The notes: generated by a model not told the origin, from the letters alone. Positions 42,885 through 52,110 are shown, counted from the stretch's first letter. The stretch is 64,000 bases of DNA from Streptomyces sclerotialus (GCF_040907265.1 NZ_JBFOHP010000002.1:4402001-4466000), one strand, 5' to 3'. Made by a program: numbers and translations.

Positions 42885-43931
42885 TCAGGAATGGCGCAGC
42901 GACCATGTCAGGAAGCGGTTCACGAACTCGCGTTCCTCGCCCGACCGGCCCAGCTGCTGCCGCCCGTACGCCCGGGTGGCGCGCGGCATCCGGAAGGCGG
43001 TGCCCCCGGTTTCCGGCACCGGCTCGATCAGCGACTGCCGCGACAGTCCGGTGAGGGCCCCGGCGAGCGGGCCGGCCGGCAGCAGGCCGTCGCCGCACAC
43101 CTCCAGTACGTGCGCGAGCTCGAAGCCGCCGGGGAAGACGCTGCACCGTGCCCAGAGCAGCCGCTCGTCGGCGGTGCAGAGCCGGCGGCTCCAGCTGAGC
43201 GAGTCGCGCAGCGTCCGGTGGCGGCCGGGCAGACCGGGGACGGTGGCGGGCAGGTCGAGGATGTTCTCGGCCCGGGCGAAGCAGGAGAGGACGTCGTCGG
43301 CCGGGGAGTGGGCCAGGCGGCCCGCCGCGATCAGTACGGCGAGCGGCAGGCCGTCCAGCAGCGCGCAGATGCGCCGGACCGTGCCGGGCGCCGTCTCCCC
43401 CCGGGCGCCCAGCTGCCGGGCGTACGCGGTGAACAGCCCGGCCGCGACTTCCGGCGGGACGGGGGGCAGCGGGTACCGTCCGGGAGTCTCCAGCGGGATG
43501 CGGCTGGTGGCCAGTACGTGCAGGCCGGGGCAGGCGTCGACCAGTTCGGCGAAGATCTCGGTGCACGGTCCGGCCAGGCGTTCGCAGGTGTCCACGACCA
43601 GCAGCGCCAGGCCGTCGCCCAGCGACTCGGCCAGCGCCGCGAGCTGCGGCTTCCCGGGGTGGCCGTCGCGTCGCAGCGCGCGGGCCAGCCAGTGCGGCAG
43701 CAGTTCGGGACCGTCGAGCGCCGTCAGGTCGGTACGGCCCACGACCGCCTCCGGGACGAGCGCCGAGCGCCGTGCCAGCGCCCCGGCGAGTGCGCTCTTC
43801 CCCACGCCGCCCGGGCCTGTCACGGTCACCAGTCGTGTGCGGCGCAGCAGTGCGTCGACCTCTGTCAGCGCCGCGTGCCGCCCGGTGAGCGTGTCCGGCC
43901 CGCTGTACTCCGAGTACTCCGACTCCCGCAT
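42885..43931 (-). CDS. NB-ARC/AAA ATPase, AfsR-like core without a DNA-binding domain
   Basis: A 348-residue protein. ATG 43931 has GGAGG 8 nt upstream; an in-frame ATG at 44084 is weaker. It has Walker A TGPGGVGKSALAGALARR (about 40-55), Walker B LALLVVDTCERL (about 110-120), the LATSRIPLETPGRYPLPPVP sensor block and GLPLAVLIAAGRLAHSP. These are the middle module of SARP/AfsR and LuxR-type STAND regulators. The usual HTH or SARP head and TPR tail are absent. Confidence 0.85.
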   Translation of the reverse strand: MRESEYSEYSGPDTLTGRHAALTEVDALLRRTRLVTVTGPGGVGKSALAGALARRSALVPEAVVGRTDLTALDGPELLPHWLARALRRDGHPGKPQLAALAESLGDGLALLVVDTCERLAGPCTEIFAELVDACPGLHVLATSRIPLETPGRYPLPPVPPEVAAGLFTAYARQLGARGETAPGTVRRICALLDGLPLAVLIAAGRLAHSPADDVLSCFARAENILDLPATVPGLPGRHRTLRDSLSWSRRLCTADERLLWARCSVFPGGFELAHVLEVCGDGLLPAGPLAGALTGLSRQSLIEPVPETGGTAFRMPRATRAYGRQQLGRSGEEREFVNRFLTWSLRHS

Positions 43932-44233
43932 GAGCCCCGCCTCCGAAGTGGACCTCCGGGGCCTCGCCTCCGGAGGCCGCCGGCCTGCCCCGCGGGGCGG
44001 GGTACGGGCATCGGTGACCGGCCGGTGCAGGTACACCTGACTCCACCGCTCCGGCCCTGGCCCACGGTACCGGCCGGTCGGCATTCCCCGGAGAAGCGGC
44101 GGCAACCGACCGGGATTGGTCAACTCCAGTGCACACTGCACCACTTGTCTGTCCAACGGACGCCGGTTTCGCCCCCTCCCGACCGCCCCGGACCGGAGCC
44201 GGCGGGCGACACGGGAGGGGAAGCGGGAGGGCG

Positions 44234-44833
44234 TCAGCCTTCGGCGGTCACCGGCGTCCGGGCCGGCATCGGGATCTCGAAGTGGACCGTCTCGACACCC
44301 GGCCCGTGCTCGCCCGTCGCGCGGGCGTCGAAGACCTCGTCCGCCAGGCTGCGCCAGAAGGCGCCGCTGCCCTCGACCTTGACGTTGGTGTGCAGGTAGA
44401 TACGGGCGTATCCGGGGGTGTCGGCCACGAAGGCGCAGGCCTGCCGGACCATGGTGCGGGCCAGTCCGTGCCGCCGGTGGGCCGGGTCGACGTAGACGCG
44501 GACGAGCTGGGCGGTGGAGCCGGACGGGTAGCGGTCGGCGAGCCAGCGGGGGTGCGGCGGATGGGCGGGGCCCGCCGACCGGATGCCGGTGGTGCCGACC
44601 ACCTCGCCCTCGTGCACGGCGACGAGCAGCAGGTGGCGCGGGTCGTCGAGGTAGGTCGCGTGGATGTCGACGATGTCGTGGTGCCACTGGGGCACGTAGC
44701 CGTAGTCGAATTCCCGGTAGAGCGTGTCGAGCATGACGCGGCGGGCGCCCGCGACATCGGCGGGGGTGGCGGCCCGGATGGTGTACGGGGAGGCGCCGGG
44801 CGCCGCGGCGCGCCGGTTGTCGGTGACAGTCAT
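44234..44833 (-). CDS. GNAT-family N-acetyltransferase
   Basis: A 199-residue protein from ATG 44833. The GNAT core shows YTIRAATPADVAGARRVMLD, LLLVAVHEGEVVGTTGI, and the acetyl-CoA loop VRVYVDPAHRRHGLARTMVR. The end (YARIYLHTNVKVEGSGAFWR) is motif B. It lies 22 nt after the secreted peptidase gene on the same strand, so it is probably in the same metal-responsive transcript. Substrate unknown. Confidence 0.9.
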   Translation of the reverse strand: MTVTDNRRAAAPGASPYTIRAATPADVAGARRVMLDTLYREFDYGYVPQWHHDIVDIHATYLDDPRHLLLVAVHEGEVVGTTGIRSAGPAHPPHPRWLADRYPSGSTAQLVRVYVDPAHRRHGLARTMVRQACAFVADTPGYARIYLHTNVKVEGSGAFWRSLADEVFDARATGEHGPGVETVHFEIPMPARTPVTAEG

Positions 44834-44855
44834 GAGTTTCCGTGCTTTCCGGGGG

Positions 44856-46349
44856 TCAGGGCGTCGGGAGGCCGGGGCCGGTGCAGTGCACGTCGGCCGA
44901 CGGTACGGTCCCGGCCACCAGGTACGCGGCAGCCGCGCCGTCCACGCAGGCGTTGCCCCGGCTGGCGAACACCCCATGGGAGTAGTCGTCGTGCAGGGTG
45001 ACCAGCCGGGAGCCGGGCAGCCGCCGCTGCATCGCGCGGGCGCCCGCGATCGGCGTGACGGGGTCGTGCTCGGAGGCGACCAGGAGGACGGGCGGTGCCG
45101 CGGGGCTGCCGAGCGCGGTGCGGTGGGTGGGCCGGTGGTGCCAGTACGCGCACACCGGTGCCTCCATTCCGGTGAGTACCGGCTGCGGGTCCAGCCGCCG
45201 CATCCGGCGCAGGTCGGTGAGCACGCGCGCGGGCGTGGGCCCGGGGCCGTCGGCGCACTTGACGGTGCGGTTGGCGGCCTCGTAGGTGCGTGAGTCGGCG
45301 CCGTCGAAGGGTTCGGCCGGGCGGAGCGCCTCGACGTCCCCGTCCCGCAGGTAGCCGCGGATGCCGTCGGCGAGGCCCGCCCAGCGTTCGGTACGGCCGA
45401 GCGCCCGGTACACGGCCCGGTCGAACTCCGCGGCGCCGAAGCCGGCCACGGGGCGGGCGGCGAGGCCGTCGCGGGCGCGCTGGTAGGCGGCGCGTACCTC
45501 GGTGGCGCTGCCGCCCAGTCCGAAGCGCTTGCCGTGTCCGGCGGCCCAGCCGAAGAAGGTGTCGCGCTGCCGCAGCAGGGCCCGGCTCTGCCGGAGGTCG
45601 AAGTCGTACCAGTCCTCGGGTCCGACGACGCTGTCGAGCACCATCCGGCCGACCCGGTGCGGGAATCGGGCGGCATAGGCGGCGCCGAGGTACGTCCCGT
45701 AGGACACGCCCAGGTAGCCGATCTTCCGCTTGCCGAGGGCCGCGCGGATCGCGTCCATGTCGCGGGCGGTCTCGGTGGTCGAGAGGTGCGGGAGGGCGTC
45801 GCCGACCCCGGTGGCGCAGTCGCCGGCGGTGCGCCGGAGGGAGTCGAGGTAGCCGCGCTCGGCGGCCGGGTCCGTCGGCACCGGGTCCTGGCCGGGCGCG
45901 TCGAAGAGACCGCCCATCGGGCCGCAGTCGGCGGGCGCGCTGCGCCCCGTGCCGCGCGGGTCGAATCCGATCACGTCGTACGAACGGCGCACGCTCTCGG
46001 GGAGCTTGGCGCGCTTGGTGACGGCGTACGGGAGGCCGGAGCCGCCCGGGCCGCCCGGGTTCACCAGCAGGACGCCACGCCGCTCGGCGGCCGGGCCTGA
46101 GGCCGGTACGCGCGAGACGGCGATGCGTATGTGCCGGCCCTCGGGGTGGTCGTGGTCCAGCGGCACGCTCAGCTCGCCGCACTCGACGCGGTCGGGGGCC
46201 GGCGGGTCCGGTACGGAGTCGGGGCAGGCGCCGAAGTGCAGGCCGGGCGGCCGGGGCGGGGCGGCATGCGCGGGGGCGGCGGGCAGGACCGCGGCGGCGG
46301 TGGCCGCGAGGGCGCACAGCAGGCCGGATCGGCGGACGACGGTGGTCAC
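44856..46349 (-). CDS. secreted alpha/beta-hydrolase, tripeptidyl-aminopeptidase type
   Basis: A 497-residue protein from GTG 46349; TTG 46388 is an alternative 13 codons upstream. The signal peptide is VTTVVRRSGLLCALAATAAA to APAHA (about 1-30). LLVNPGGPGGSG is the oxyanion region, GYLGVSYGTYLGAAYA the nucleophile elbow, and VASEHDPVTP plus HDDYSHGVF supply the Asp and His. The TAP C-terminal domain is present. It belongs to the Streptomyces Tap/SlpD-E group that removes short N-terminal peptides. It is divergent from the candidate metallophore operon, sharing its palindrome. Confidence 0.9.
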   Translation of the reverse strand: MTTVVRRSGLLCALAATAAAVLPAAPAHAAPPRPPGLHFGACPDSVPDPPAPDRVECGELSVPLDHDHPEGRHIRIAVSRVPASGPAAERRGVLLVNPGGPGGSGLPYAVTKRAKLPESVRRSYDVIGFDPRGTGRSAPADCGPMGGLFDAPGQDPVPTDPAAERGYLDSLRRTAGDCATGVGDALPHLSTTETARDMDAIRAALGKRKIGYLGVSYGTYLGAAYAARFPHRVGRMVLDSVVGPEDWYDFDLRQSRALLRQRDTFFGWAAGHGKRFGLGGSATEVRAAYQRARDGLAARPVAGFGAAEFDRAVYRALGRTERWAGLADGIRGYLRDGDVEALRPAEPFDGADSRTYEAANRTVKCADGPGPTPARVLTDLRRMRRLDPQPVLTGMEAPVCAYWHHRPTHRTALGSPAAPPVLLVASEHDPVTPIAGARAMQRRLPGSRLVTLHDDYSHGVFASRGNACVDGAAAAYLVAGTVPSADVHCTGPGLPTP

Positions 46350-46398
46350 AGATCTCGCATTCAGGGCAGTGGCGGGGACACCGCGCAATCGGGTGACT

Positions 46399-46419
46399 TG
46401 AAAACGATTATCGTTTACA
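46399..46419. promoter_or_regulatory. 21-bp Zur-like palindrome between divergent operons
   Basis: The arms TG-x-AAACGAT and ATCGTTT-x-CA match around the central T at 46409, with 9 of 10 arm positions complementary. The left part differs from the published S. coelicolor Zur consensus (TGAAAATGATTTTCA) at three of 15 bases. It overlaps the minus-strand -10 element. Confidence 0.75.
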
Positions 46420-46434
46420 GTGTGGGGCGGTCAA
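46407..46434 (-). promoter_or_regulatory. candidate promoter of the secreted peptidase-GNAT operon
   Basis: On the minus strand TTGACC (46429-46434) and GATAAT (46407-46412) are 16 nt apart, close to the vegetative consensus. The -10 lies inside the palindrome, so a bound repressor would block it. Confidence 0.6.
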
Positions 46435-46507
46435 GCCGGACGGCTCTTCCGAGCACGGGGGTCCGGCACGGCCGACGACCGCAACTCACCGCTGGAAAAG
46501 GGGAATC

Positions 46508-47764
46508 GTGGCTCATCTGCTGATGGTCGAGAGCTGGGTCGGAGCGATGAGCAGGCTGTTGCCGCGCGCGATCCGCGAGGGCGGGCACGAGTTCACCTTC
46601 CTCACCCGCGACCTGCACCACTACCTGCGCAGCGCGCCCGAGGGCACCGCCCACCCGCTGCTCGGCGCCCGCAACGTGCTGACCGCCGACACCAACGACC
46701 TGGACACGCTGCTGCCGTACGCCGAGCGGCTGCACGCCGCGCTGGGCTTCGACGGCGTGATCACGTCCTGCGACTACTACCTGCCGACCGTCGCCCGGAT
46801 CGCCGGCCATCTCGGCCTGCCGGGTCCGGCCCCGGAAGCGGTCGAGAACGCCTGCCGCAAGGACGCCACCCGCCGCGTGCTCGCGGAGGCCGGACTGCCC
46901 CAGCCGCGGTTCGCGGTCTGCGCCGACCGGACCGAAGCGGCCGCCGCCGCGGCGGACATCGGCTACCCGCTGGTGCTCAAGCCCGTGGACCTGTGCGCCG
47001 GGATGCTCGTACGCCAGGTTGCGGACGAGGCGGAGCTGCAGCGCGCCTACCGCGCGGTCGAGGACTTCCCCGTCAACGCGCGCGGCCAGCGCCGGGCACC
47101 CGTCGTCCTGCTCGAAGAGCTGCTGACCGGTCCCGAAGTCAGCGTGGAGACCGTGACGCACGGCGGCAGCACGCACGTCGTCGGGGTCACGGACAAGAGC
47201 GTGGGCGGCGCGCCGGCCTTCATCGAGACCGGGCACATGTTCCCCGCTGCGCTCTCCGCCGCCGACGCGGAGGCGGCGGCCGACACGGCCGTGCAGGCGC
47301 TCAAGGCCCTCGGTCTGGACGGCGTCGTCGGGCACACCGAGATCAAGCTGACGCCCGGCGGCCCGCGCGTCGTCGAGGTCAACCCGCGCCCGGCCGGCAA
47401 CCGCATCACCGAACTGATCCGCCATGTCTCCGGCATCGACGTGGCCGCGGCCTGCGTGGACGTCGCGCTCGGTGACCGGCCCGACCTGACCGTACGGGAC
47501 ACCGGACTGCGCAGCGCCGCGATCGGCTTCCTCGTACCGGAGGAAGCGGGCGTGCTGGACGGTGTCGACGGCGGCGACGCCGTACGGGAGGCGGACGGCG
47601 TGCTGGAACTCCAGCTCGCCGAGCCGGGGAAGGCCGTGAAGGCGGCGGGCAGCAACAACGAGTACCTGGGCCACGTCATGGCCGGGGACCCGGACGGGCC
47701 GGGCGCCCGTGCCCGCGTCGAGGAGCTGCTCTCCGGGCTGCGCCCGCGGGTGGCGGCCCGATGA
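46508..47764 (+). CDS. ATP-grasp ligase, amino-acid ligase type
   Basis: A 418-residue protein from GTG 46508 (AAGGGG 5 nt upstream). The pre-ATP-grasp part has MAHLLMVESWVGAMSRLLPR. The ATP-grasp fold (about 105-310) has GYPLVLKPVDLCAGMLV, VLLEELLTGPEVSVETV, and the metal-binding end VVEVNPRPAGNRITELI. The family (L-amino-acid ligases such as BacD, and carnosine-synthase-like enzymes) makes a peptide bond via an acyl phosphate. As first gene of the operon it would join the amino acids of the proposed metallophore. Confidence 0.9.
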   Translation: MAHLLMVESWVGAMSRLLPRAIREGGHEFTFLTRDLHHYLRSAPEGTAHPLLGARNVLTADTNDLDTLLPYAERLHAALGFDGVITSCDYYLPTVARIAGHLGLPGPAPEAVENACRKDATRRVLAEAGLPQPRFAVCADRTEAAAAAADIGYPLVLKPVDLCAGMLVRQVADEAELQRAYRAVEDFPVNARGQRRAPVVLLEELLTGPEVSVETVTHGGSTHVVGVTDKSVGGAPAFIETGHMFPAALSAADAEAAADTAVQALKALGLDGVVGHTEIKLTPGGPRVVEVNPRPAGNRITELIRHVSGIDVAAACVDVALGDRPDLTVRDTGLRSAAIGFLVPEEAGVLDGVDGGDAVREADGVLELQLAEPGKAVKAAGSNNEYLGHVMAGDPDGPGARARVEELLSGLRPRVAAR

Positions 47765-48636
47765 GCCCCGCGGCCGACGGTCCCTGTACCGCCGCCTCCT
47801 ACGACGACCTGGTGGCCGGTGTCCTGGCCGGTGCGTACGGGCCCGACCCCGCAGGCCTGCGGATCTCCGTGGCCTTCAGCACCCGGCAGGCCGTACGCCA
47901 CGCCGGGCGCAGCGGCGGCTACCGCAACGAGGTGCTCAGCCTCCGGCTGGGCGCGGCGGTCGGCTCCTGCGCGGTGGAGCCCGGCGCGCTGACCGACGCG
48001 GCCGTCGAGGCCTGCGTCGGCGCCGACGTGGCCACGCTGCTGGGCCACGAGCTGCTGCCCGTACGGGTGGCGGCGCTGGACGCGTACCTGATGCACGTCC
48101 TGCCGCACGAGTCCGCGAGCGGCGCCCGGCCCTTCCCGCTGCCCGCCGGCAGCTCGCTGGAGAAGTCCCGGGCCCGGGCGCGGGCCGTCGTCGAGCTGAT
48201 CGACGCGCCGCCCGGCGCGCGCGTCCTGGTCGTCGGCGTCGTCAACTCGCTGCTGGAGGCGCTGCGCGAGCGCGGCCTGGCGTACGTGCCGTGCGACCTC
48301 AAGGGCGGGACGACGGAGTGGGGCGAGCCGGTCGTCACCGACGCGCTCGCCGAGCTGGACCGCTGCGACGCGGTGCTCGCGTCCGGCATGACGCTGGGCA
48401 ACGGCAGTTTCGAGGCGCTGCGCGCGCACGCCGCCGCGCACGGCACACCGCTCGTGATGTTCGCGCAGACCGGAAGTGCCGTACTGCCGCGGTTCCTCGG
48501 GGCCGGGGTGAGTGCGGTGTGCGCCGAGCCGTACCCGTTCTTCTGGCTGGACGGCGGGCCGGGGACCGTCCACCGGTACGCCGGCACGACGGCCGCCGCC
48601 GACCGCCGCGCCGCCGCCTCCGGAGCCGCCGCATGA
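47761..48636 (+). CDS. DUF364-type putative heavy-metal-chelation protein
   Basis: A 291-residue protein overlapping the ligase stop by ATGA. The N-terminal part (about 10-110) resembles DUF4213 (GLRISVAFSTRQAVRHAG, LGHELLPVRVAALDAYLMHV). The C-terminal part (about 150-270) is the Rossmann-like DUF364 (ARVLVVGVVNSLLEALRERG, DAVLASGMTLGNGSFEALRA, GTPLVMFAQTGSAVLPRFL). Such proteins are often encoded with metal or molybdate transport genes. The actual activity is unknown; here it could bind metal or the chelator. Confidence 0.82.
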   Translation: MSPAADGPCTAASYDDLVAGVLAGAYGPDPAGLRISVAFSTRQAVRHAGRSGGYRNEVLSLRLGAAVGSCAVEPGALTDAAVEACVGADVATLLGHELLPVRVAALDAYLMHVLPHESASGARPFPLPAGSSLEKSRARARAVVELIDAPPGARVLVVGVVNSLLEALRERGLAYVPCDLKGGTTEWGEPVVTDALAELDRCDAVLASGMTLGNGSFEALRAHAAAHGTPLVMFAQTGSAVLPRFLGAGVSAVCAEPYPFFWLDGGPGTVHRYAGTTAAADRRAAASGAAA

Positions 48637-49748
48637 CCACGGCCGTCCTGCCCACCACCGCCAACCCGCACCTGCTCGGCCTGCTCGGCCGCTCCCCGCT
48701 CGCCCGGATCACCACCGGCCTGCCCTGCCCGCACCCCGGCTTCTGGGCCAAGCTCGAAGGGCTCGCCGCGGGCGGCATGAAGGCGCGCGCCGCCGTGTCG
48801 ATGCTGCTGGGCGCCAAGGAGCGCGGCGAACTCCGGCCCGGCGCCCCGGTCGTGGAGTCCACCTCCGGCACCCTCGGCATCGGCCTGGCCTTCGCGGGAC
48901 AGGCCCTCGGTCACCCCGTCGTCCTGGTCGGGGACACCGAACTGGAGCCGTCGATGCGGCAGTTGCTGCGTACGTACGGCGTCCGGCTGGAGCTGGTGGA
49001 CCGCCCGGCGGCCGAGGGCGGCTGGCAGGCCGCGCGGCTGGACCGGCTGCGTGCCCTGCGGGCCGAACTGCCCGACGCGTACTGGCCCGACCAGTACAAC
49101 AACCCCGACAACGTCGCCGGGTACGCCTCGCTGGCCGCCGAGATCGCCGCCGACCTGGACCATCTCGACGTCCTGGTGTGCAGCGTCGGCACCGGCGGCC
49201 ACAGCGCGGGCATCGTCGGCCCGCTGCGCCGGCACTGGCCGGACCTGCGGCTGATCGGCGTGGACGCCACCGGCTCCACGATCTTCGGACAGCCCGCCAG
49301 GCCCCGCCTGATGCGCGGCCTCGGCAGCAGCATCCACCCGCGCAACGTCGCCTACGACGCGTTCGACGAAGTGCACTGGGTCGGCCCGGCCGAGTCCGCC
49401 GACGCCTGCCGCCGGCTGGCCGCCGGCAACTTCGTCAGCGGCGGCTGGAGCACCGGCGCGGTCGCCCTGGTCGCCGCCTGGGCGGCGCGCGTCCACCCGG
49501 GCGCGGTCGTCGCCACCGTCTTCCCCGACGGGCCGCAGCGCTATCTCGGCACCGTCTACGACGACGACTTCGCCACCGCGCACGGACTCGACCTGGCCAC
49601 CGCCGCCACCCGCCCCGTCGAGATCCCGCACCCGCGGGCCGCCGAGGCCACCGGATGGACGCGCTGCCGGACGGTCACCGACCCGCTCGCCGCCCCGTCC
49701 CCCGCCCCGACCCCCACCCGCACCACCCCCTGGGAAGGGACCCCGTGA
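48633..49748 (+). CDS. cysteine-synthase-like PLP enzyme
   Basis: A 371-residue fold-type II PLP protein overlapping its neighbours by 4 nt at both ends. Schiff-base Lys50 lies in AAGGMKARAAVSML; VESTSGTLGIGLAFAGQ is the substrate loop and VGTGGHSAGIVG the phosphate cup. The substrate loop differs from ordinary CysK (TSGNTG) and recalls SbnA, which makes a 2,3-diaminopropionate precursor. I infer that it makes a beta-substituted alanine for the operon product. The last 30 residues are a Pro/Thr tail. Confidence 0.9.
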   Translation: MTTAVLPTTANPHLLGLLGRSPLARITTGLPCPHPGFWAKLEGLAAGGMKARAAVSMLLGAKERGELRPGAPVVESTSGTLGIGLAFAGQALGHPVVLVGDTELEPSMRQLLRTYGVRLELVDRPAAEGGWQAARLDRLRALRAELPDAYWPDQYNNPDNVAGYASLAAEIAADLDHLDVLVCSVGTGGHSAGIVGPLRRHWPDLRLIGVDATGSTIFGQPARPRLMRGLGSSIHPRNVAYDAFDEVHWVGPAESADACRRLAAGNFVSGGWSTGAVALVAAWAARVHPGAVVATVFPDGPQRYLGTVYDDDFATAHGLDLATAATRPVEIPHPRAAEATGWTRCRTVTDPLAAPSPAPTPTRTTPWEGTP

Positions 49749-50845
49749 AGCTCAGCCAGCGCACCGTACGGCTCCGGCTCACCGAGCCGCTGCGCATCTC
49801 CCGCTCGACGATGGCGGCCCGCGACGCCGTCTGGCTCGCCGTCGAACACCAAGGACAGCGCGGCTACGGCGAGGCCGTGGCCAGCGTCTACTACGGCCTG
49901 GACGCCGACACCATCGGCCGGCTGCTCAGCGAGACCGCGCTGGAGCTCGCCCGCTTCGACGGCCCAGAAGCGGCGCTCGACGCGCTCCGCGCCGGGGAGC
50001 TGCCGGCCCCGGGCACCCCGCCCGCCGTGACCGCCGCCGTCGAGTCGGCCCTGCTGGACCTCGTCGGCAAGCGCGCCGACACCCCCGTGCACCGGCTCCT
50101 CGGCACCCACGAAGCGCCGCGGGCCGCGACCGCGCGCACCATCGGCATCGGCTCCCGCCGCGCCGCCGGGGAGGAGGCCGGCCGGCTGGCCCGGCACGGC
50201 TTCTCCGTCATCAAGGTCAAGGCCGGTTCGCCCGACCCCGAGGACGACCTGGAGCGCGTGCGCGCGGTGCGCGAAGCCGCGCCGTACGCCCGGCTGCTGC
50301 TCGACCCCAACGGCGCCTGGACCACCGCACAAGCCACCGCGCTGCTGCCCCGGTACGCCGAGCTGGGTGTCGAGGCCGTCGAGCAGCCGCTCGCGCCCGG
50401 CGACCCGGAGGCGCTGGCCCGGCTCGCCGAGCGCTCCCCGCTGCCGGTCGTCGCCGATGAGGACGCGGTCGGCTTCGAGGACGCCCGGCGGCTGGCCGGG
50501 CGGGTGCACGGCATCAACGTCAAGCTCGCCAAGTGCGGCGGCGTGCACGCCGCCCTGCGCATCGCCGGACTGCTCGCGGGCAGCGGCACCGACCTGATGC
50601 TGGGCTGCCTGACCGCCAGCTCGCTCGGGCTCGCCCCCGCCGTCCACCTCGCCGACCGCGCCCGCTGGGCCGACCTCGACGGCCACCTGCTGCTCGCCCA
50701 CGACCCCTGGACCGGCATCGGCGGCACCGACGGCACCGTACGGGCCGGCCGCGGACCGGGCCTGGGCGTACGCCCGGTACCCGGCGCCGACCTGCCGCAC
50801 CCGGCACCCGACCCGGCCGGTCCCGCCGCGGAGGTGCCCCGGTGA
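49745..50845 (+). CDS. enolase-superfamily dipeptide epimerase-like enzyme
   Basis: A 366-residue protein from GTG 49745. Lys157-Val-Lys159 (FSVIKVKAG), metal ligands Asp187 (LLLDPNGAW), Glu213 (VEQPLAP) and Asp238 (VADEDAV), and the second acid/base Lys in INVKLAKCGG (260-263) are all present. This is the muconate-lactonizing subgroup containing L-Ala-D/L-Glu epimerases. In this operon it may invert a residue of the ATP-grasp product, or act as an N-succinyl-amino-acid racemase. Confidence 0.9.
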   Translation: MKLSQRTVRLRLTEPLRISRSTMAARDAVWLAVEHQGQRGYGEAVASVYYGLDADTIGRLLSETALELARFDGPEAALDALRAGELPAPGTPPAVTAAVESALLDLVGKRADTPVHRLLGTHEAPRAATARTIGIGSRRAAGEEAGRLARHGFSVIKVKAGSPDPEDDLERVRAVREAAPYARLLLDPNGAWTTAQATALLPRYAELGVEAVEQPLAPGDPEALARLAERSPLPVVADEDAVGFEDARRLAGRVHGINVKLAKCGGVHAALRIAGLLAGSGTDLMLGCLTASSLGLAPAVHLADRARWADLDGHLLLAHDPWTGIGGTDGTVRAGRGPGLGVRPVPGADLPHPAPDPAGPAAEVPR

Positions 50846-52110
50846 CGAAGATCTGGCACGAGATGCGCGGCTTCCCGCTCGCCATCCGCCTCCTGCTGGT
50901 CAACCAGCTCGGCGTCAACACCGGCTTCTACCTGCTCATCCCGTACCTCGCCGTGCACCTGGGCGAGGACCTGGGGATGTCGGCGGCGGTCGTCGGCATC
51001 GTCCTCGGCGTCCGCAACCTCAGCCAGCAGGGCCTGTTCCTCATCGGCGGCTCGGCCGCCGACCGGCTCGGCGCCCGCGGCGTCATCATCGCGGGCTGCG
51101 CCCTGCGCACCGTCGGCTTCGCGCTCTTCGCGCTCGGCGACGGACTGGCCGTCCTGCTCGCCGCCTCCGTCCTCAGCGGACTGGCGGGTGCGCTGTTCAA
51201 CCCGGCCGTACGGGCCTACCTCGCGCAGGAGGCGGGGGAGCGGAAGGCCGAGGCGTTCGCGCTGTTCAACGTCTTCGCGACCACCGGCGCGCTGGTCGGC
51301 CCGCTGCTCGGCAGCGCCCTGCTGCTGGTCGACTTCCGGGCCTCCGCGCTCACCGCCGCCGCGATCTTCGCCGTACTGACCGCGGCCCAGGCCGCCGTGC
51401 TGCCCGCCCGCTCCGTCGTGCCCACGAAGAACTCCGTCCTCGGTGACTGGCGCGAGGTCGTCGGCAACCGTGTCTTCCTGGCCTTCGCGCTGGCCATGGT
51501 CGGGATGTTCACCATGGAGAACCAGCTGTACCTGCTGCTGCCCGACGGCGCCCGCCGGGCCACCGGCTTCGACGGCGCGGCCGGCCTCGTCTTCCTCGTC
51601 GGCACCGTCGCCAACCTCACCCTCCAGCTGCGCCTGACCCGCGCCCTGAAGGCGCGTGGCAGCCGGGCCCGCTGGGTCGCCGCCGGACTCGGCCTGATGG
51701 GTCTGGCGTTCGTCCCGCCGATGGCCGTCGCGGGCCTGACCGGGCCGCCGGGGAGCGTAGGCGTCGCCGTGCTGCGCGCACTGCCCGTACTGGCCGGGGC
51801 GCTGCTGCTCTACCTCGGCGTCATGATCGCCCAGCCGTTCGTGATGGAACTGATCCCCGACTTCGGCCGCGCCGAGCTGACCGGTACCTATTTCGGCCTC
51901 TTCTACGTCGTCTCGGGCATCGCCGCCGCCGTCGGCAACACCGTCGTCGGCTGGGCCATGGACACCGGCGGGCACACCGGCGCCGCCTGGCTGCCGTGGG
52001 CGTGCTGCCTGGCGTTCGGGCTGCTGTCCGCCGCGGGGGTGGCCTGGCTGCACCGGCTGCGCGGACTGCCGGACCGTACGCCCGCCGGAGCCGTGGGGGT
52101 GGCGGCGTGA
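50842..52110 (+). CDS. MFS exporter, DHA1 (12-TM) family
   Basis: A 422-residue permease from GTG 50842, overlapping both neighbours by 4 nt. It has LVNQLGVNTGFYLLIPYLAV in TM1, GGSAADRLGARGVIIAG as motif A, and ATTGALVGPLLGSALLL in TM5. Relatives include MdtH-like exporters. Placed between the biosynthesis genes and the importer, it most likely exports the product, as CntE does for staphylopine. Confidence 0.9.
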   Translation: MTKIWHEMRGFPLAIRLLLVNQLGVNTGFYLLIPYLAVHLGEDLGMSAAVVGIVLGVRNLSQQGLFLIGGSAADRLGARGVIIAGCALRTVGFALFALGDGLAVLLAASVLSGLAGALFNPAVRAYLAQEAGERKAEAFALFNVFATTGALVGPLLGSALLLVDFRASALTAAAIFAVLTAAQAAVLPARSVVPTKNSVLGDWREVVGNRVFLAFALAMVGMFTMENQLYLLLPDGARRATGFDGAAGLVFLVGTVANLTLQLRLTRALKARGSRARWVAAGLGLMGLAFVPPMAVAGLTGPPGSVGVAVLRALPVLAGALLLYLGVMIAQPFVMELIPDFGRAELTGTYFGLFYVVSGIAAAVGNTVVGWAMDTGGHTGAAWLPWACCLAFGLLSAAGVAWLHRLRGLPDRTPAGAVGVAA

